Source: Defluviitaleaceae bacterium (GTDB lineage Bacteria; Bacillota; Clostridia; Lachnospirales; WQUN01). From it: a stretch of DNA of 64,000 nt. The notes beneath the pieces were generated by a model that searched no databases, was not told the DNA's origin, and saw only the letters and a list, made by a program, of their open reading frames with translations. The first letter of the stretch is position 1. Each line of letters opens with the position of its first letter. Made by a program: the position numbers and the translations under genes. Where the stretch lies: the NCBI GenBank assembly GCA_009779755.1, contig WRDO01000013.1, positions 1 through 64,000 of the forward strand, written 5' to 3'. Shown here one piece after another: positions 56,701-63,177 of this stretch.

Positions 56701-57933
56701 GAGCAAACGAAACCCTTTGCCATCGGCATCGGCGGATTGACTGAGGGTATATATTACTTCATGGTTACGGAAGATGAAGACAGTTTAACCGGATGGAAGC
56801 ATGACAGCGGTGCTTATTGGGTACAGATTAATGTTACGGATTTGGGAGACGGGACGGCTGAAACGGAAATCATCGGCAGCCCGGTCTTTGAAAATCGGTA
56901 TGCCCCCGAACCGGGCCTCGCGTCCGTAAGTATACCGTTGGAAAAACGTATAACCGGCGACACGCCTCCCGCCTTCCCGCCGTTTACGTTTAACGCAGTC
57001 CAAACGACGTCAATGGGTACGAATAATACCGTATCCGACGGGTTGACCGGCTCCGCGGTTATGACAGACTCCGGTACATTTGCGATTAATATAAATAATT
57101 TGGCCGTGTCGAACAGACCGTATTATTTTATGATTACGGAAGAAGACCAAAGCGACGGCAACTGGACATATGATTCAAGCATATACTGGATTCAAGTTTC
57201 CGTAACGGATAACGGCAACGGTATTGCAACCGCGGTTATTGTCGGTGAAATGGGAAGCAGAATTTTCACAAACCAATATAACGAACCGATTATACCGACG
57301 CCGATACCGGCTGCCGAAGTAACGCCGACACCGACACCGGACCCCGAAGTAACACCGGATCCCGAGGAAACACCTGATCCCGAAGAAACAACCGATCCCG
57401 AGGAAACGCCTGATCCCGAGGTAACACCCGACCCCGAAGAAACGCCGACGCCGACACCGGAGCCTTTGGTGGAGCTTGAAGATCCGGATGTACCTACCGC
57501 CAATATATATTTTCCGGAAGGTTTAACACCGGAAGATTTTCCGGGTATGAATTTCGAGGGATTACAGCCTGACCCGTATACTCCGGGCGGCACTGACCCC
57601 GGTGTTCCGCCGGTGCCGAATTATTCGGGAAGTCAGCTGATGCCTATGATGGATGACGACGGGTTTATATATTTCATCGAATTTGATGATATAGACGTTC
57701 CGTTAGGTGAATGGTACTGGGATGATGACGATTTTTGGTTCTTTGATGATTGGGATGTTCCTTTGGGAGCATGGGATTCGTCGGAGGAAGAAGATTCCGA
57801 AATGCCTGAAATGCCTATGCCGAAAACCGGTCAAGTCACCGTAACGCACATTATGTTCAACACGGGACTGTACATGATATTGGCAGGTGTTTTATTAAAA
57901 ATAATCGGCAAGAGAAAGATAAGAAGGATTTAA
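50737..57933 (+). CDS. Large (2398 aa) wall-anchored surface protein with thioester domain and nine alternating repeats
   Basis: Start GTG (MKTKNQSRNSLPKRALSV) with AAGGGGG; a reading from 50644 has no ribosome site. Order: signal peptide to about residue 37; an eight-cysteine cluster (159-187); a thioester domain with Cys219 (LSFCADLG) and Gln272 (AIAQVVLW), able to form a covalent bond to host amines; three Cna-B/prealbumin-like domains; nine repeats of about 120 aa alternating between two subtypes (YGEGRYSI...YYFMVTE...YDNHKYWVQV and GTGTV...GTYYFRVTE); a (P-D-P-E-E-T) linker; the VPLG-W module; MPKTG (2361-2365), helix, KRKIRR. Repeat six contains an acidic insert with four EDEDEPSDN-like units. 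Likely adhesin; divergent from the 3700-aa protein. Confidence 0.92.
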   Translation: MKTKNQSRNSLPKRALSVLLSLLLVFGGTVTYNEIVAADLPPEYSLYVVDTYGSFIGDAVQSGVLPDASGEIVFYIPDNPGWHAVVESGGGIEPLYVYVDGSGTVINTMRQSHFVNPAAAAQNNQSNQNSHDYTVQWVGGGQSAYVALIAYDESSLEACKIYCGFCDWDPDCEDCKYCENPAECYHCLVHISYAGSDGMTLATQRFMTKMPEGDMLSFCADLGALSTSGIYEIDFTNHGFDSYQVTYIIAVFDFLHERYGGFFGEHGKAIAQVVLWNLLIEADDAPYIRDFFAGKNTVRVEGHSSWWTKEYNNLLNHLLANRDYYINRYNAKKQNGLGPYDVAGIVFIKGTGYSDAERTEEITDSKMQQRQMVVLYGRDMKVVAGSNDLLDVRFIPRPFDVATGSVEVLKREFCADGQQLINERTEQIITRADSVTMGLTPTGGNNDFNYAQVYVEEVKAMPDGIDFDIIHGNGKKKVGTANIQIIEEDGRDRIKFTILNWSANAKKWDVLAWTRIPQTNLNPLTSHPYTGSTVTIDCPVPRDGWVAVYFHGQGLETVEYVEFAVDFEFQILSMPLMIPVPIDENNITFRSEDGKIISNGGSILNGSQGTFTLKNGIAATISGLKPGQYQIIEKVNDAYITTINGSDNPSNSTTISVNADGIAEVVFENKWRTTNDGQIKVMKGLTGYPEDWDIDDNSVFYIKAWDISNNRYLSFSSVPEPNGAYKFVDGDYGGTAITEIPLSVNDPAVLTNLPEGFGYRIEEVRAEVPVDSNYWMVSYSATNAEILTKNEQLIVTVTNDYKHSVGNIEIRKELDGDWGSWKVDEDYEFIARVWDSTDGNYLIFKADEDGNAIPEADGTYKNIGHLRCEHTTCPTRVCEGENNAVHYTVTEAVGSLYTTNIPFSANNPAVLTNLFAAGHYYRVEEVTDGKVYKDFVDVSYSIQNVVEIDRMNTFVVTVTNTFDKQILKPGFASVSIEGNKIIEGIYTGPAVPFHFYAEQVDGMGSENRVSPGLSANDTVYGEGRYAINIDNLSVENSPYYFLIREADQSGLGWLYDNHRYWVQIDVTDNGDGTASANITGESGSPDFTNYYEYVPGVTSVAIQGTKFIEGTYLGPRITFTFTAEQVEGMGSDDLVHEGIIETGTVSVTRENSEDFAITINDLTEGTYYFKVTENNGSGDGWISDKNAYWVEITVTDNGDSTAAAEVKGNGIYFTNIYEPSSTFIVISGEKFIEGGYTGPDIPFIFNAVQVDDMGSETEIPFGLSGTDTVYGEGRYSIVINNLTAAESPYYFMVTERDQSESGWTYDNHKYWVQVNVTDNGNGTAAAAIAGESGSPDFNNYYRYDEGITTAVIMGNKIITGSYSGMPRTFKFNAVQVTAMNSHELIPDGKSGTGTVSAAFGNANAFAVNIAGLTAGMYYFRVTEESPENGGGWTYDRNAYWVQIAVTDNGNSTATAVITGNHLTFSNNYTVSNASITLTGNKTVNGLYTGPPIPFEFNAVQVVSMGSTSEVASGLRGSDTVNGAGMYAIEFDNLTVGTYFFMITEVDKSGYGWIYDDHKYWVQVTVTDNNNGTSSATITGVSGSPDFINYYERVPEVTTAIITGNKIINGTYSGAPRTFTFRADEVDGMYSDNVISGRSGTGTITVSKETSKPYAISINGLTSGTYYFRITEVNNSGNGWIYDTNVHWVEVIVTENGYGINGGVAFSGDELSNGEDEDEPSDIEDEDEPSDNEDEDEPSDNGDENDEPEPDDENGDYLTYDINNNGDDIEITDDEVPLSGWDGAAPNGGNGAKAVILGNGVDFTNTYAVYDNASVVISGRKIIEGPYSGPDLPFTFNAVQVGAMGSEAAVSGLGGTDTVYGEGQYSITVSNLSMVNSPYFFMVTEVNQDDANWTCDGHKYWVQVTVTDNGDGTTSADITGASGSPDFTNFYRMDEAVTSANITGTKNITGIYSGAAVTFTFNAVQVESMNSRVEVADGKRGTGTVKVTNEQTKPFAIGIGGLTEGIYYFMVTEDEDSLTGWKHDSGAYWVQINVTDLGDGTAETEIIGSPVFENRYAPEPGLASVSIPLEKRITGDTPPAFPPFTFNAVQTTSMGTNNTVSDGLTGSAVMTDSGTFAININNLAVSNRPYYFMITEEDQSDGNWTYDSSIYWIQVSVTDNGNGIATAVIVGEMGSRIFTNQYNEPIIPTPIPAAEVTPTPTPDPEVTPDPEETPDPEETTDPEETPDPEVTPDPEETPTPTPEPLVELEDPDVPTANIYFPEGLTPEDFPGMNFEGLQPDPYTPGGTDPGVPPVPNYSGSQLMPMMDDDGFIYFIEFDDIDVPLGEWYWDDDDFWFFDDWDVPLGAWDSSEEEDSEMPEMPMPKTGQVTVTHIMFNTGLYMILAGVLLKIIGKRKIRRI

Positions 57934-57972
57934 GCGATTTCATAATAAATAAAAACGGGAAGGAAAAATTTT

Positions 57973-58485
57973 ATGAGATTAATATTGGGTATTGTTATTT
58001 TAACCGCCGGATTAATTTTACTGCAGCTTGTAAACGGGGATTTAAACGTCAGTTTAATTGTGGATAACTTTATTGACGGGCCTTCGTTAATAATAATTGC
58101 TGTCGCAATAACGGGTACGATTGTTATATACGGAAAAGGCAATACCTTTCGCACGGGAATAAAAATCGCCTTTAACCAAAAAGGCGATATCAGTAAACCC
58201 GAAATTGAAAATGCTTTAAACCTGTTTACTCTGTTAAAGAAAAACGTGCTTTGCGCAGGTGTTTTGTCCTTTTTAATTACGTTAATACCATTCATGTCAC
58301 ATTACGGAAGAAGTAATTTATATGGGATTAATCAATCCTTGTATAATGAAGTTTCCATGTTCTTTATCGTATTGCCCGTATCATTGGTGGGTGTATATTA
58401 TTCGTTTTTGGTTATTTTTATCCTAATCAACCCTGTTATCGCTATCCTTAAAAGACATTTGATTGAAAAGGCCGACCTGTCATGA
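57973..58485 (+). CDS. Membrane protein with MotA-like N-terminus
   Basis: The 170-aa protein has about four hydrophobic segments. The first 70 residues (ILGIVILTAGLILL, then NFIDGPSLIIIAVAITGTIV) resemble the opening of MotA-type stator proteins, whose FIDxPSLxIVxGGT segment is distinctive; the rest does not contain the MotA charged loop or proline pair that I could recognise, so it is not a full stator. GGAAGGA precedes the ATG, 39 bases after the adhesin gene, so co-transcription is likely. It converges on the GH43 gene. Function unknown. Confidence 0.7.
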   Translation: MRLILGIVILTAGLILLQLVNGDLNVSLIVDNFIDGPSLIIIAVAITGTIVIYGKGNTFRTGIKIAFNQKGDISKPEIENALNLFTLLKKNVLCAGVLSFLITLIPFMSHYGRSNLYGINQSLYNEVSMFFIVLPVSLVGVYYSFLVIFILINPVIAILKRHLIEKADLS

Positions 58486-58580
58486 TGATCCCTCCCGATT
58501 ATTTTTTTACGCAGGAAATAAACCGCCGCTCCCGCCGCGCTTAACAGCACCGGCGTAGCGGGTCCGTTCGGGAGACTCAC
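58477..58580 (-). pseudogene. Possible cut-off wall-anchor tail of the GH43 protein
   Basis: Directly after the GH43 TGA, the -1 frame reads SLPNGPATPVLLSAAG then AAVYFLRKK, i.e. an LP-x-G-like motif, an Ala/Leu-rich helix and a basic end, which is the shape of a sortase sorting signal. The junction CCGTGAG joins the two frames by one base. The frame continues about 30 codons beyond the basic end into the opposite gene, which weakens the case. Confidence 0.4.
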
Positions 58581-60625
58581 GGGTCGAACACCACGCGGTA
58601 GGTTTTTACCATACCGTTGTAATCGAAAGCCACCGACGCGGTGCCGTGGGGGGAGTCGATTTGGGTAATGGAGATTCCCACCGAGGGGTCGTTGGCGGAG
58701 GCGGTCAGCACGGGTGCGTCCGTCACATGCGGCGGCACCGTTATTACCACTTCGTAAATGTCATAACCGGTAATCCCGTTGACGGCTGTGGAACGCAAGG
58801 GATGGGCGGGCAAAACAAGGGGTTCGCCGTCCACGAAAATATCCACGGCGGGGGGGACGGGGCGTACAATCTCACGGGAATCCGAGCTGAAACCCAACCC
58901 GATAAAATCAAATAACGTGCCTAAACCCCCGTCCGCCGCGATAAAAACGGCGTTTTTTTGGTTTAAATGCTCCACATGCTGCGCCACGTCAACGGAAAAC
59001 CGCGTTGTCTCCTGAGGGGAATCGGCGGGGACTTCTATAACGCCGATGGGTTGTCCGCCCCATGCTTCCGTATCCCAAGGGCCGTCCAGCCATACATGTA
59101 TCGTAAACGCGTTAGCGGTACGGGGCGTAATGTACAGGTTAAAGCGTGTGTTATCTCCCGGTTGGGTACCTTCAAAGGGCGGCAAGCCGCGTTCGGTTTG
59201 GGCCGAACCGCCGAAGCCGAAATGATGGAAACCCACGATATGCCCGTCGGATACGCCGACGACGGGTTGGTGGTTATCCCAAATATCCCATGCGTCTTGT
59301 AAGGTTTGGGGGTGGGAGAAAAAACTTGCGATGCCCGCCGAATAATAACGGAAGGGGTCCAATCCGAATATTCGGAAACCCTCCGACGTCACTTGAGCCC
59401 CGGTGTATTCATGGTTGTCAGCGGCACGGGCCGTCCGTATAAGGTTTTTCGCGAAGGGGTCATAAGCACGGATGGTTACGCGTCCGCCGTCCGCCACCGA
59501 TTTTTTATCCCATTCTATGTGAACGGGGGCAACCATGGCTTGCCGCGAGTAACCAAACCCCCGCGGTGCCCGGTGATAAAACACATACCATTGGCCGTTT
59601 ATTTGTTCCAAACCGCCGTGGGTGTTGTGAGCGGAACCGGAAGTGCGCAGGGCGGAACCGTCCCGATTCAACACCGGCGCTCGGGAATCCACCAGAACGC
59701 CGCCCGCGCGCCAAGGGCCCAGCGGGCTGTCGCCGAACATGTAGCGCAGGGTGGAATTAGTGCTGCCAAGCCCGTAATCCGGGCCGGAAAATCCACTGAA
59801 CACAATCACATACTTATTGCCCGCACGCCGTATGGAAAAGGCTTCGAAGTAATTAAAACGGGTCAAATTCTCGTCGGGGAATATATGGGGATACACCGTA
59901 CCCTGCGGGTCGCGTATGTTCCCGTAGGAATGGCCTGCGGGTATAAAATGATTGATAACCTCCGTCCCCGGGCGTAGGGTGTACATGGTATTTTGGTCCA
60001 GTTGGGCGGCGTTGGCGCGTTGGAAACCCCAGTAGGCAAAAGCACGGAAGCCGATTTCGTAATCGGGGTCGGCGGGGTCGTCAATCTGCTCGATGTAGAC
60101 GCTTGGGTCGAAGCCCAATAAACTGCCGTCATGGAGCCGCCCCTCGGGGGTAACATTAATCGGGGTGAAGGAACCGTCGGGGCGGTCGCTTTTCGCCACC
60201 ATACCTTCCCGCCCCGGGCCTCGGCTGTGCGGGAATAAATAATAGGATCGGGTACCGTCGCGGCGGTTCACCTCTACCAAGTCGGGGGCGTACATCACGT
60301 CCCACAAATCTGTCAACGGGTCGCGGAAGGTAAATACCGGCCCGTGGTCCCGCCAATCGGAAAGGTCTTCCACCGGGGCTGACCAAATGCGGATATCCGA
60401 TCCGCAGTAACTGTCAAAACGTACGTCGTGAGAGCCGATTATATATATCCGATACCGTCCGGGGTTGTCCGGGTCTTCAAACACCCGGGGTTCGCCGTCC
60501 GGCAAATGCTCCCACAAGGGCAGATAAGGATTTTGCGCGGATACCGACATGGTAGAAATCATGCTCATAAGAATCGCTCCCAAAAGTGCCTTCAGCACTG
60601 TATATATGTTGCAACATTTTATCAC
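58577..60625 (-). CDS. Secreted glycoside hydrolase family 43 enzyme
   Basis: The 682-aa protein begins at a GTG with AGGAAGG in the permease tail. It has a signal peptide (ALLGAILMSMISTMSVSA, cut before Gln), a GH43 five-bladed propeller with LPDGEPRVFEDP, YIIGSHDVRF, MYAPDLVEV, the acid Glu in NYFEAFSIRR and SAHNTHGGLEQINGQWYVFY, then beta-rich C-terminal domains (about 400-682) that may bind carbohydrate. GH43 enzymes remove arabinose or xylose from plant polysaccharides. It is the last gene of the GntR-ABC operon, 3 bases after the permease. Its C-terminus stops short of a wall-anchor-like sequence in another frame. Substrate cannot be fixed from sequence alone. Confidence 0.88.
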   Translation of the reverse strand: MIKCCNIYTVLKALLGAILMSMISTMSVSAQNPYLPLWEHLPDGEPRVFEDPDNPGRYRIYIIGSHDVRFDSYCGSDIRIWSAPVEDLSDWRDHGPVFTFRDPLTDLWDVMYAPDLVEVNRRDGTRSYYLFPHSRGPGREGMVAKSDRPDGSFTPINVTPEGRLHDGSLLGFDPSVYIEQIDDPADPDYEIGFRAFAYWGFQRANAAQLDQNTMYTLRPGTEVINHFIPAGHSYGNIRDPQGTVYPHIFPDENLTRFNYFEAFSIRRAGNKYVIVFSGFSGPDYGLGSTNSTLRYMFGDSPLGPWRAGGVLVDSRAPVLNRDGSALRTSGSAHNTHGGLEQINGQWYVFYHRAPRGFGYSRQAMVAPVHIEWDKKSVADGGRVTIRAYDPFAKNLIRTARAADNHEYTGAQVTSEGFRIFGLDPFRYYSAGIASFFSHPQTLQDAWDIWDNHQPVVGVSDGHIVGFHHFGFGGSAQTERGLPPFEGTQPGDNTRFNLYITPRTANAFTIHVWLDGPWDTEAWGGQPIGVIEVPADSPQETTRFSVDVAQHVEHLNQKNAVFIAADGGLGTLFDFIGLGFSSDSREIVRPVPPAVDIFVDGEPLVLPAHPLRSTAVNGITGYDIYEVVITVPPHVTDAPVLTASANDPSVGISITQIDSPHGTASVAFDYNGMVKTYRVVFDP

Positions 60626-60628
60626 ATT

Positions 60629-61339
60629 TTATATCGCCTTCCTCGCGAATAAAAGGACGTTAAGCGTGTAAACCGCAAGGCCCAGCCCAAGGCACGCGGC
60701 GATTTGCGCAAACGCGTTGGGGTGGAAGATGATCAGGTTAAAGAACCATACCAACGCCGCGCGTAAGGGCGCGATGGGTATAAACACGGCGATGATTGCG
60801 ACGATCAGCACATCCGCCACCCAGCCGTACCATTTATCCTGCGCGGCGGAAAGCGTATGCAGTACCGACGCGAGCAGGAACAAAAACGCGAATTGTTGGA
60901 AGAAAGCGATTACGGCTCCGTTCTCTATCCAGCCGAACCAATGCACCACGTCCAGCGTGCCGCCCGTATTGATTACCGAAACCATAAACGTATCATACGT
61001 CAAAAACATAATGATGCTCGCAAGCGATATAACGGCGGCTATCACCAAATGGTTGACCAAACAACCGACGAAGAAGTCCGTGCGTTTCGCGCCGAGGTTC
61101 ATCATCTTTCTAAAATTAAGGAGGGGGATAAAGACCGCGGCCAATATCGGAAGCAGGAACAGATAGTTTCCGATGCTGACCGACGTACCGTCCCATTGAG
61201 AATAGACGCCCGAATAATGCAGGATCAAGAACACCGCGTCCTGTATCAACATACATCCCAAAACGATGGCCGTGATGATATACGCGAGTTTTAAGTTACG
61301 GAAATTCGTCTTGGCGACGACGAGCGATTTATTTAACAT
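60629..61339 (-). CDS. ABC-2 type membrane permease
   Basis: The 236-aa protein has about six hydrophobic segments (AYIITAIVLGCMLIQDAVFL, YLFLLPILAAVFIPLLNF, LVIAAVISLASIIMFL, FFQQFAFLFLLASVLHTL, VADVLIVAIIAVFIPIAPLR and the C-terminal helix), the exporter permease layout. It overlaps the ATPase gene upstream by 11 bases. Together with the ATPase and the GntR regulator it resembles the YtrA-type operons that respond to envelope stress in Firmicutes; the substrate is unknown. Confidence 0.85.
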   Translation of the reverse strand: MLNKSLVVAKTNFRNLKLAYIITAIVLGCMLIQDAVFLILHYSGVYSQWDGTSVSIGNYLFLLPILAAVFIPLLNFRKMMNLGAKRTDFFVGCLVNHLVIAAVISLASIIMFLTYDTFMVSVINTGGTLDVVHWFGWIENGAVIAFFQQFAFLFLLASVLHTLSAAQDKWYGWVADVLIVAIIAVFIPIAPLRAALVWFFNLIIFHPNAFAQIAACLGLGLAVYTLNVLLFARKAI

Positions 61340-62177
61340 TTCCCTTACCTCCTACCAAGCGTATGAAGAAATCCTGCAACGACATGCGCTCGGTCGAAAC
61401 GCCCTGCGGCAGGGTGAGCCGTTCGCCGTACACATACGCCGCCATTACGCTGCCTATCGTCGTCGTACCCATGCAGTTGACGGAGCTCAACAGCGGCGAC
61501 ACGAGGTTCGTCGGCCCCGTCAGCGTATAAGCGTTTTCGTCGATTTCTTCGATGCCCGCTTCCATCAGGATTTTGCCGTTGTTAATGATGATGAGGCGTT
61601 CCGTTACCTTCGCGATTTCGTCGATCAGATGGGTGGATACGATGATGATGCGCGGGTTCTTTTCGTAGCTTTCCACAAGGAGCGTGTTAAACTGGTCGCG
61701 CATGATCGCGTCGAAGCCGAGGGTCGGTTCGTCCAGCAAAATCACCTTCGAATTGTTCGACAGGGTGATGATGGTTGTAAGCATCGTTTTCATACCGAAG
61801 GAAAGCTGCTTAAATCTTTTGTTCAGCTTCAACTCGAAGCGTTCCGTCATTTCCCTTGCGAAGTCGCGGTCGAAGCCGTCCTGTAACGCGGCGGCGGTAT
61901 CGATCAGGTCGGATACCTTCATGTTAAACTGCGCCGACCCGCTCTCGATAAAGTTGACGCACTCCGGCATACGGCTTGTGGAAACGGTCTTGCCGTTTAC
62001 AATAATTTCCCCGCCGCTTGCGCCGATATGGCCCGCGATGAGCTTCATAAAAGTCGTCTTGCCCGCGCCGTTACGCCCGAGCAAACAATAGATGCCGTTT
62101 TTGTTGATCCTTATCGAAACGCGGTCAACGGCCGCCACGTCCTTGTATTGCTTGGTTACGTTCCTGAATTCAATCAT
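61329..62177 (-). CDS. ABC transporter ATP-binding protein (YtrB-like)
   Basis: The 282-aa ATPase has Walker A GRNGAGKTTF, a signature region KQLSFGMKTMLTTIITLSNN (degenerate LSGGQ), Walker B VILLDEPTLGFDA and the switch His in IVSTHLIDEIAKV. The order regulator-ATPase-permease and the divergent signature fit YtrB-type exporters. It overlaps the GntR gene by 8 bases and the permease by 11, so the operon is tightly coupled. Confidence 0.92.
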   Translation of the reverse strand: MIEFRNVTKQYKDVAAVDRVSIRINKNGIYCLLGRNGAGKTTFMKLIAGHIGASGGEIIVNGKTVSTSRMPECVNFIESGSAQFNMKVSDLIDTAAALQDGFDRDFAREMTERFELKLNKRFKQLSFGMKTMLTTIITLSNNSKVILLDEPTLGFDAIMRDQFNTLLVESYEKNPRIIIVSTHLIDEIAKVTERLIIINNGKILMEAGIEEIDENAYTLTGPTNLVSPLLSSVNCMGTTTIGSVMAAYVYGERLTLPQGVSTERMSLQDFFIRLVGGKGNVK

Positions 62178-62535
62178 GTTCGCTTACCCCTTTATTTTTT
62201 ATCGCACGGACCAATTCGTCCATGGAGATGTTGAGCGTTTCCGCTTCCTTTATTAACGCGCCGAGTCTTTCGTTAAAAAACGCGTTCCTTCGGCGTTCGG
62301 TTATCCTTTCGCGCGCGCCGGGCGCCAAGCACATGCCGATCCCTCTTTTCTTATACAAAATACCAGCGTCAGCCAGCTTGCCGATCGCTTTGACCGCCGT
62401 CGTCGGGTTGACGGTATACACCTTTGAAATCTGCGTCGTGGAAATAATCATGTCGTCCGCCTCGTACACGCCCCTCACGATGTCGCCCTCAATGATCTCC
62501 ATGATTTGCATAAATACCGGTTGGCTGTCGTTCAT
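62170..62535 (-). CDS. GntR-family (YtrA-type) transcriptional regulator
   Basis: The 121-aa protein has an N-terminal winged helix of the GntR type (PVFMQIMEIIEGDIVRGVYE, ISTTQISKVYTVNPTTAVKA, LADAGILYKKRGIGMCL) and a short C-terminal dimer helix pair, the YtrA subgroup without a ligand domain. I start at the ATG of MNDSQPVF with a GAGGTGAGG site; 17 upstream residues of the longer reading lie over the operator. It probably represses its own operon (ABC transporter and GH43) through the inverted repeats at 62560-62606. Confidence 0.9.
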   Translation of the reverse strand: MNDSQPVFMQIMEIIEGDIVRGVYEADDMIISTTQISKVYTVNPTTAVKAIGKLADAGILYKKRGIGMCLAPGARERITERRRNAFFNERLGALIKEAETLNISMDELVRAIKNKGVSEHD

Positions 62536-62559
62536 CGTTATCCTCACCTCGCTGCGCAA

Positions 62560-62606
62560 CGTATGTGAGTTAGTGATGCAACTCATTAACCTTACTATAA
62601 CATACG
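62560..62606. promoter_or_regulatory. Inverted-repeat operator and -10 box of the GntR operon
   Basis: Outer arms CGTATGT/ACATACG (62560-62566, 62600-62606) enclose inner arms TGAGTT/AACTCA (62566-62571, 62580-62585). A minus-strand -10 box TATAGT lies at 62594-62599; no clear -35 was found. This is a plausible autorepression site for the GntR protein. Confidence 0.5.
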
Positions 62607-62654
62607 TGACTTCGTTTGCGATAGTTTATATAATACGTTTAATGCAAAAACCCT

Positions 62655-62699
62655 CCGCGACCGTTCCAAAGGAAAACGGCGCAAAGGGCTTGGTCGCGG
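62655..62699 (-). terminator. Terminator-like hairpin after the XRE-like gene
   Basis: CCGCGACC pairs with GGTCGCGG across about 29 nt that also contain a smaller inner pairing. On the minus strand it is followed by AGGGTTTTTG. It lies 19 bases beyond the stop codon. Confidence 0.5.
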
Positions 62700-62717
62700 G
62701 AAAGGTGAAAAATAATC

Positions 62718-63137
62718 CTACATTATCGAAAACCCGTGTTTACCCAACAATTCATCGGTATCCGTAAGGTTGAAATTATTTTCGATCGCAAATTTTAGGA
62801 TGGCGTCCTTTTTGTGGCGTACGTAGAAGCCGCCGTACCCCGCGGTTTTTAACAACCGTTCGCAGTTTTCCAACGAAAGGCTCAGTCCGAAGGACAGCTT
62901 GACGACGATATCCCGCGCGGGGCGTTTTTCACCCCGAAGCAGGTCATAGAAGTAGGGCACGCTGACGAACGCGTCGGCGATGATCTTCGCCTTGGTTTTT
63001 CCGCTTTCGGCGATGAACGTCTTTAAAAGGCCGTAAAAATTTTTATCGTCGAATTCGTCCTCGTTCGTTTTTATGTAATGATGGATGTTGCGGGAACGCT
63101 TCAACTCGAAATCCAGCTCGTCGGTTTTCTTATGCAT
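62718..63137 (-). CDS. XRE-like helix-turn-helix protein divergent from the kinase
   Basis: The 139-aa protein has a helical N-terminal part (DFELKRSRNIHHYIKTNEDE), then an HTH-like core KTKAKIIADAFVSVPYFYDL and LLRGEKRPARDIVVKLSFGL, where the L-R-G-E-K-R-P phrase is typical of XRE recognition regions, and a C-terminal segment LSLENCERLLKTAGYGG. GAGGTGAG precedes the ATG. It is divergent from the Ser/Thr kinase gene with only 40 bases between the starts, which suggests that it regulates or is a substrate of that kinase. Confidence 0.75.
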   Translation of the reverse strand: MHKKTDELDFELKRSRNIHHYIKTNEDEFDDKNFYGLLKTFIAESGKTKAKIIADAFVSVPYFYDLLRGEKRPARDIVVKLSFGLSLSLENCERLLKTAGYGGFYVRHKKDAILKFAIENNFNLTDTDELLGKHGFSIM

Positions 63138-63177
63138 ACGCTCACCTCAAACCGACTATATCACGCGGAGGGTAAAA

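Noticed and set aside
53641-57300. CRISPR-like tandem repeats
   Set aside because: The periodicity is about 360 bases, coding and imperfect; it reflects protein domain repeats. No CRISPR array was seen in the window.
58398-58580. Independent 60-codon gene after GH43
   Set aside because: The GTG overlaps the GH43 stop, and the second half overlaps a convergent gene; more likely a frameshifted tail than a separate gene.
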